The position numbers were made by a program, and so were the translations under genes. Shown piece by piece: positions 14,855 to 16,345 of a stretch of DNA of 16,345 nt. Each line of letters starts with the position of its first letter. Positions within the stretch are counted from its first letter, which is position 1. Origin of the DNA: Baffinella frigidus (lineage: Eukaryota; Cryptophyceae; Cryptomonadales; Baffinellaceae); the NCBI GenBank assembly GCA_026770585.1, contig MU646809.1, positions 246,155-262,499 of the forward strand, in the 5' to 3' direction. The notes beneath the pieces are model-generated. The model saw only the letters and a list, made by a program, of their open reading frames with translations, was not told the DNA's origin and ran no database searches.

Positions 14855-14970
14855 CAATGAAATTTACTACACAGCACGATCTTTACTAGTAATATTGAAG
14901 CAAACGCGTAGTAATTTTCATTGAGATACAGTTTAAAAAATTATGAGTGTTTCCGCATGAAATCGAGTAG
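14855..14970 (+). mobile_element. Second copy of the AT-rich inverted-repeat element
   Basis: Ends caatgaaatttactacac and gcgtagtaattttcattg form an inverted repeat with one or two mismatches (14855-14923). It is related to 11215-11324 along its whole length, and like that copy it finishes in an AG (aatcgagtag). Confidence 0.7.
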
Positions 14971-15021
14971 GCGACTCTCCTGATCTGTAGCATCGAGTAG
15001 GCGACTCTCCTGATCTGTAGC
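14962..15021 (+). repeat. Exact 30-base tandem duplication
   Basis: atcgagtaggcgactctcct and the next ten bases are repeated perfectly (14962-14991, 14992-15021), followed by a partial third unit (atcgaga). Confidence 0.85.
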
Positions 15022-15103
15022 ATCGAGAGATCAGGTCCTCATCTCTCAAATCGATAGGTGACTCTGCTCATCCGTGCGGGCTCCAGCTGCGCAGGTAGCC
15101 TTA

Positions 15104-15221
15104 CAAGGGCACCTCGCTCATACGAAACTGCCCCTTCCCTAGGACCACCATAGGGCCCTAGGCATAGTCCTACTGTAGGATCCTGGGGGGGGGCGGTTTC
15201 TTATGAGCGAGGTACCCCTGT
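15104..15221. mobile_element. MITE copy 4
   Basis: Left end caagggcacctcgctcatac, right end ttatgagcgaggtacccctg, interior cctaggaccaccatagggcc as in copy 1. About 118 bases with arms of roughly 30. Short open frames across it are artefacts of the element. Confidence 0.8.
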
Positions 15222-15235
15222 GTGTGGAACCTTCT

Positions 15236-15395
15236 GCATCAGCAGCGCCGCCTTCTGCTGCACGCCCGTCAGCTGTCAACCCTAACCCTGCACCCGAAAC
15301 CCGAAACACTAACCCTGAATCCTGAACCCTGCACCCGAACCCGGCGGGGCCGCCTTCTTCCGCACGCCCGCACCCTCTCACCCCTGAGCCATGCA
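15236..15395 (+). repeat. Exon-like pair separated by telomere-like 7-mers
   Basis: cgccgccttctgctgcacgc at about 15246 and ggccgccttcttccgcacgc at about 15350 are copies coding RLLLHARQLS and RLLPHARTLS on +. Between them (15276-15342) lie ccctaac, cccgaaa and ccctgaa units. A minus-strand reading also exists, so the coding strand is not proven. Confidence 0.55.
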
Positions 15396-15447
15396 CCCTA
15401 CACGTCCCCACAACGTGAGCGTCTCCGGGAGGGGCGGGGATTGGGAT

Positions 15448-15590
15448 TGCAAGCACCTGGCAGCCTTGCCAGCGGGCTCCAGCCACTCCAATACCAGTAT
15501 GTGGGACACTCAAACACCCGTATGTGGGAAAGGGGGCGTCTCTAGCGGGGGCGGGGCTTGCAAGCACCTGGCAGCCTGGTCAGCCTCCAG
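15448..15590 (+). repeat. 115-base-period partial duplication
   Basis: gcaagcacctggcagccttg near 15448 and gcaagcacctggcagcctgg near 15563 are near-identical, with gggg(a/c)ttg-type sequence before each. Frames through it read CKHLAA twice. No gene assigned. Confidence 0.65.
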
Positions 15591-15908
15591 CGACGACCCA
15601 GCACCAAGCGCCCCGCCCCTGACCACGCACCACGCCTGCACACGACGCCGGGCGTCATGCATACCGTGTCACTGTGTCGTCCACCTACACACGCCAGCAA
15701 AACGATCCGCTCATAGCAGCAACTGTCAGCAGTCGTGCCATCACACGTATCGGGGGTTCAGAGTTCAGAGTGCAGGGAGACAGGAGGGAGGGAGGGAGGA
15801 GAAAGGGATGAGAGCGCAGCGAGAGGAGAGAGGGAGAGGGCAACGACGGGTGAGGCAGAGATGGTCAGTCAGGAGACACAGCAAACGTCGACACGGGGGG
15901 GGGGGCAC
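15591..15908. other. Stretch with no exon found
   Basis: Mixed GC-rich sequence, then a purine-rich tract (gggagggagggagg, gagagg) at about 15775-15840 that would be a pyrimidine tract in the intron of the minus-strand gene, and a run of 12 G at 15895-15906. Confidence 0.45.
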
Positions 15909-15976
15909 CTCGTCCCTCGGCCAGCTTCGAATCCCTTCCCGCCACCTCTCACCCCCCGTCATCCTCGCTACATCCC
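15909..15976 (-). CDS. Internal exon of a minus-strand gene entering from the right
   Basis: On the minus strand, after the repeat-derived acceptor ctaaaccag, two bases plus 22 codons are read to a GAG/GTGCCC donor: DVARMTGGERWREGIRSWPR then DE. Only the frame that needs one base from the previous exon is open; the neighbouring exon 16239-16328 ends with exactly one spare base. Confidence 0.5.
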
Positions 15977-15979
15977 CTG

Positions 15980-16235
15980 GTTTAGAGTTGAGGGTTGAGG
16001 GTTGAGAGTTTAGGATTGAGGGTTGCGGGTTTAGGTTTTGAGGTTCAGGGTTTAGGGTTTAGGGTTTAGGGTTTGGGGGTGAGAGTTGAGAGTTTAGAGT
16101 TCAGGGTTTAGGGTTCAGGCTTTAGGGTTTATGGTTGAGGGTTTATGGTTTAGGATGCAGGGTTCAGGGTTTAGGGGTTATGGTCCAGGGTCTGGGCTCT
16201 AGGGATTAGGATCTAGGTGTAGGGGTTAGGGATTT
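15980..16235 (+). repeat. Telomere-like repeats, G-rich on +, within a minus-strand intron
   Basis: tttaggg, gttgagg and gttcagg units including four tttaggg in a row near 16047-16074. They fill the 262-base interval between the two minus-strand exons, so they are C-rich in the sense direction, as in the DUF1517 gene. Confidence 0.88.
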
Positions 16236-16238
16236 CAC

Positions 16239-16328
16239 CGTCCCGCCTGTCAACGATGACCACCTCGCACTCTCGCTTCCGCTTCACAACCCCGCCACCC
16301 GCAGCTCCTAGCGCGACCAGCGCCCCAG
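16239..16328 (-). CDS. Exon of the right-edge minus-strand gene
   Basis: Minus-strand frame GALVALGAAGGGVVKRKREC then EVVIVDRRDG, ending in a good GTGAAA donor. It is the only frame of the three open over this stretch. A small-residue-rich helix followed by KRKRECEVVIVD could be a membrane segment followed by a basic stop and a strand; I do not recognise the family. The upstream border (acceptor ttgaag at 16330) is tentative, and the rest of the gene lies outside the window. Confidence 0.5.
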
Positions 16329-16345
16329 CTTCAACCCCCCCCCCA

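Noticed and set aside
15139-15567. 142-codon minus-strand frame
   Set aside because: It spans MITE copy 4 and a 7-mer block; the RGTSLIRN-like end comes from the element.

Overview
This is nuclear DNA of a eukaryote, most likely a photosynthetic protist with a complex (secondary, red-derived) plastid. Coding sequence is split into short exons by GT...AG introns. The best-supported gene begins with a signal peptide followed directly by a phenylalanine-led transit-peptide-like stretch (AHA / FVPALCPS), the presequence of proteins crossing the extra membranes of complex plastids. Introns and intergenic DNA are filled with degenerate 7-mers of the TTTAGGG/CCCTAAA type. A chromerid, dinoflagellate, stramenopile, haptophyte or cryptophyte alga would all fit; the sequence alone does not decide. 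No bacterial operon, rRNA, tRNA, CRISPR array or virus-like gene was seen.

Layout. 1-1000: GC-rich DNA with short repeats and no convincing gene. 1002-3230: probable 3' part of a minus-strand gene (terminal exon 1002-1280), with G-rich (on +) telomere-like blocks and short decayed coding-like patches. 2380-5230: a family of dispersed repeats, including a 167-base inverted pair, and a foldback element. 5456-12732: a plus-strand gene modelled in 13 exons, coding about 510 residues. Its last exons match the C-terminal part of the DUF1517 family (plant FLAP1-like, cyanobacterial and plastid proteins). 12733-15970: a repeat-rich region with four copies of a small inverted-repeat transposon and scattered exon-like fragments. 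15909-16328: two phase-matched exons of a minus-strand gene entering from the right edge.

The striking feature is the way this DNA is built. Many exons of the DUF1517 gene lie next to extra, partly decayed copies of themselves inside the adjoining introns, separated by telomere-like 7-mers. One exon occurs four times in 350 bases with its reading frame open each time; others occur two or three times. At least 11 of the 13 exons have phase-0 boundaries on one or both sides, and most downstream exons begin with GT directly after the acceptor AG. This is the arrangement expected if introns arise or grow by tandem duplication of segments carrying AGGT. The 7-mers are almost always C-rich on the coding strand; that rule pointed to the minus-strand exons at the right edge.

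Limits: exon borders were called by eye from splice signals, frame and phase. The join between exons 4 and 5 is unresolved, and the N-terminal half of the DUF1517 protein was not matched to the family residue by residue.
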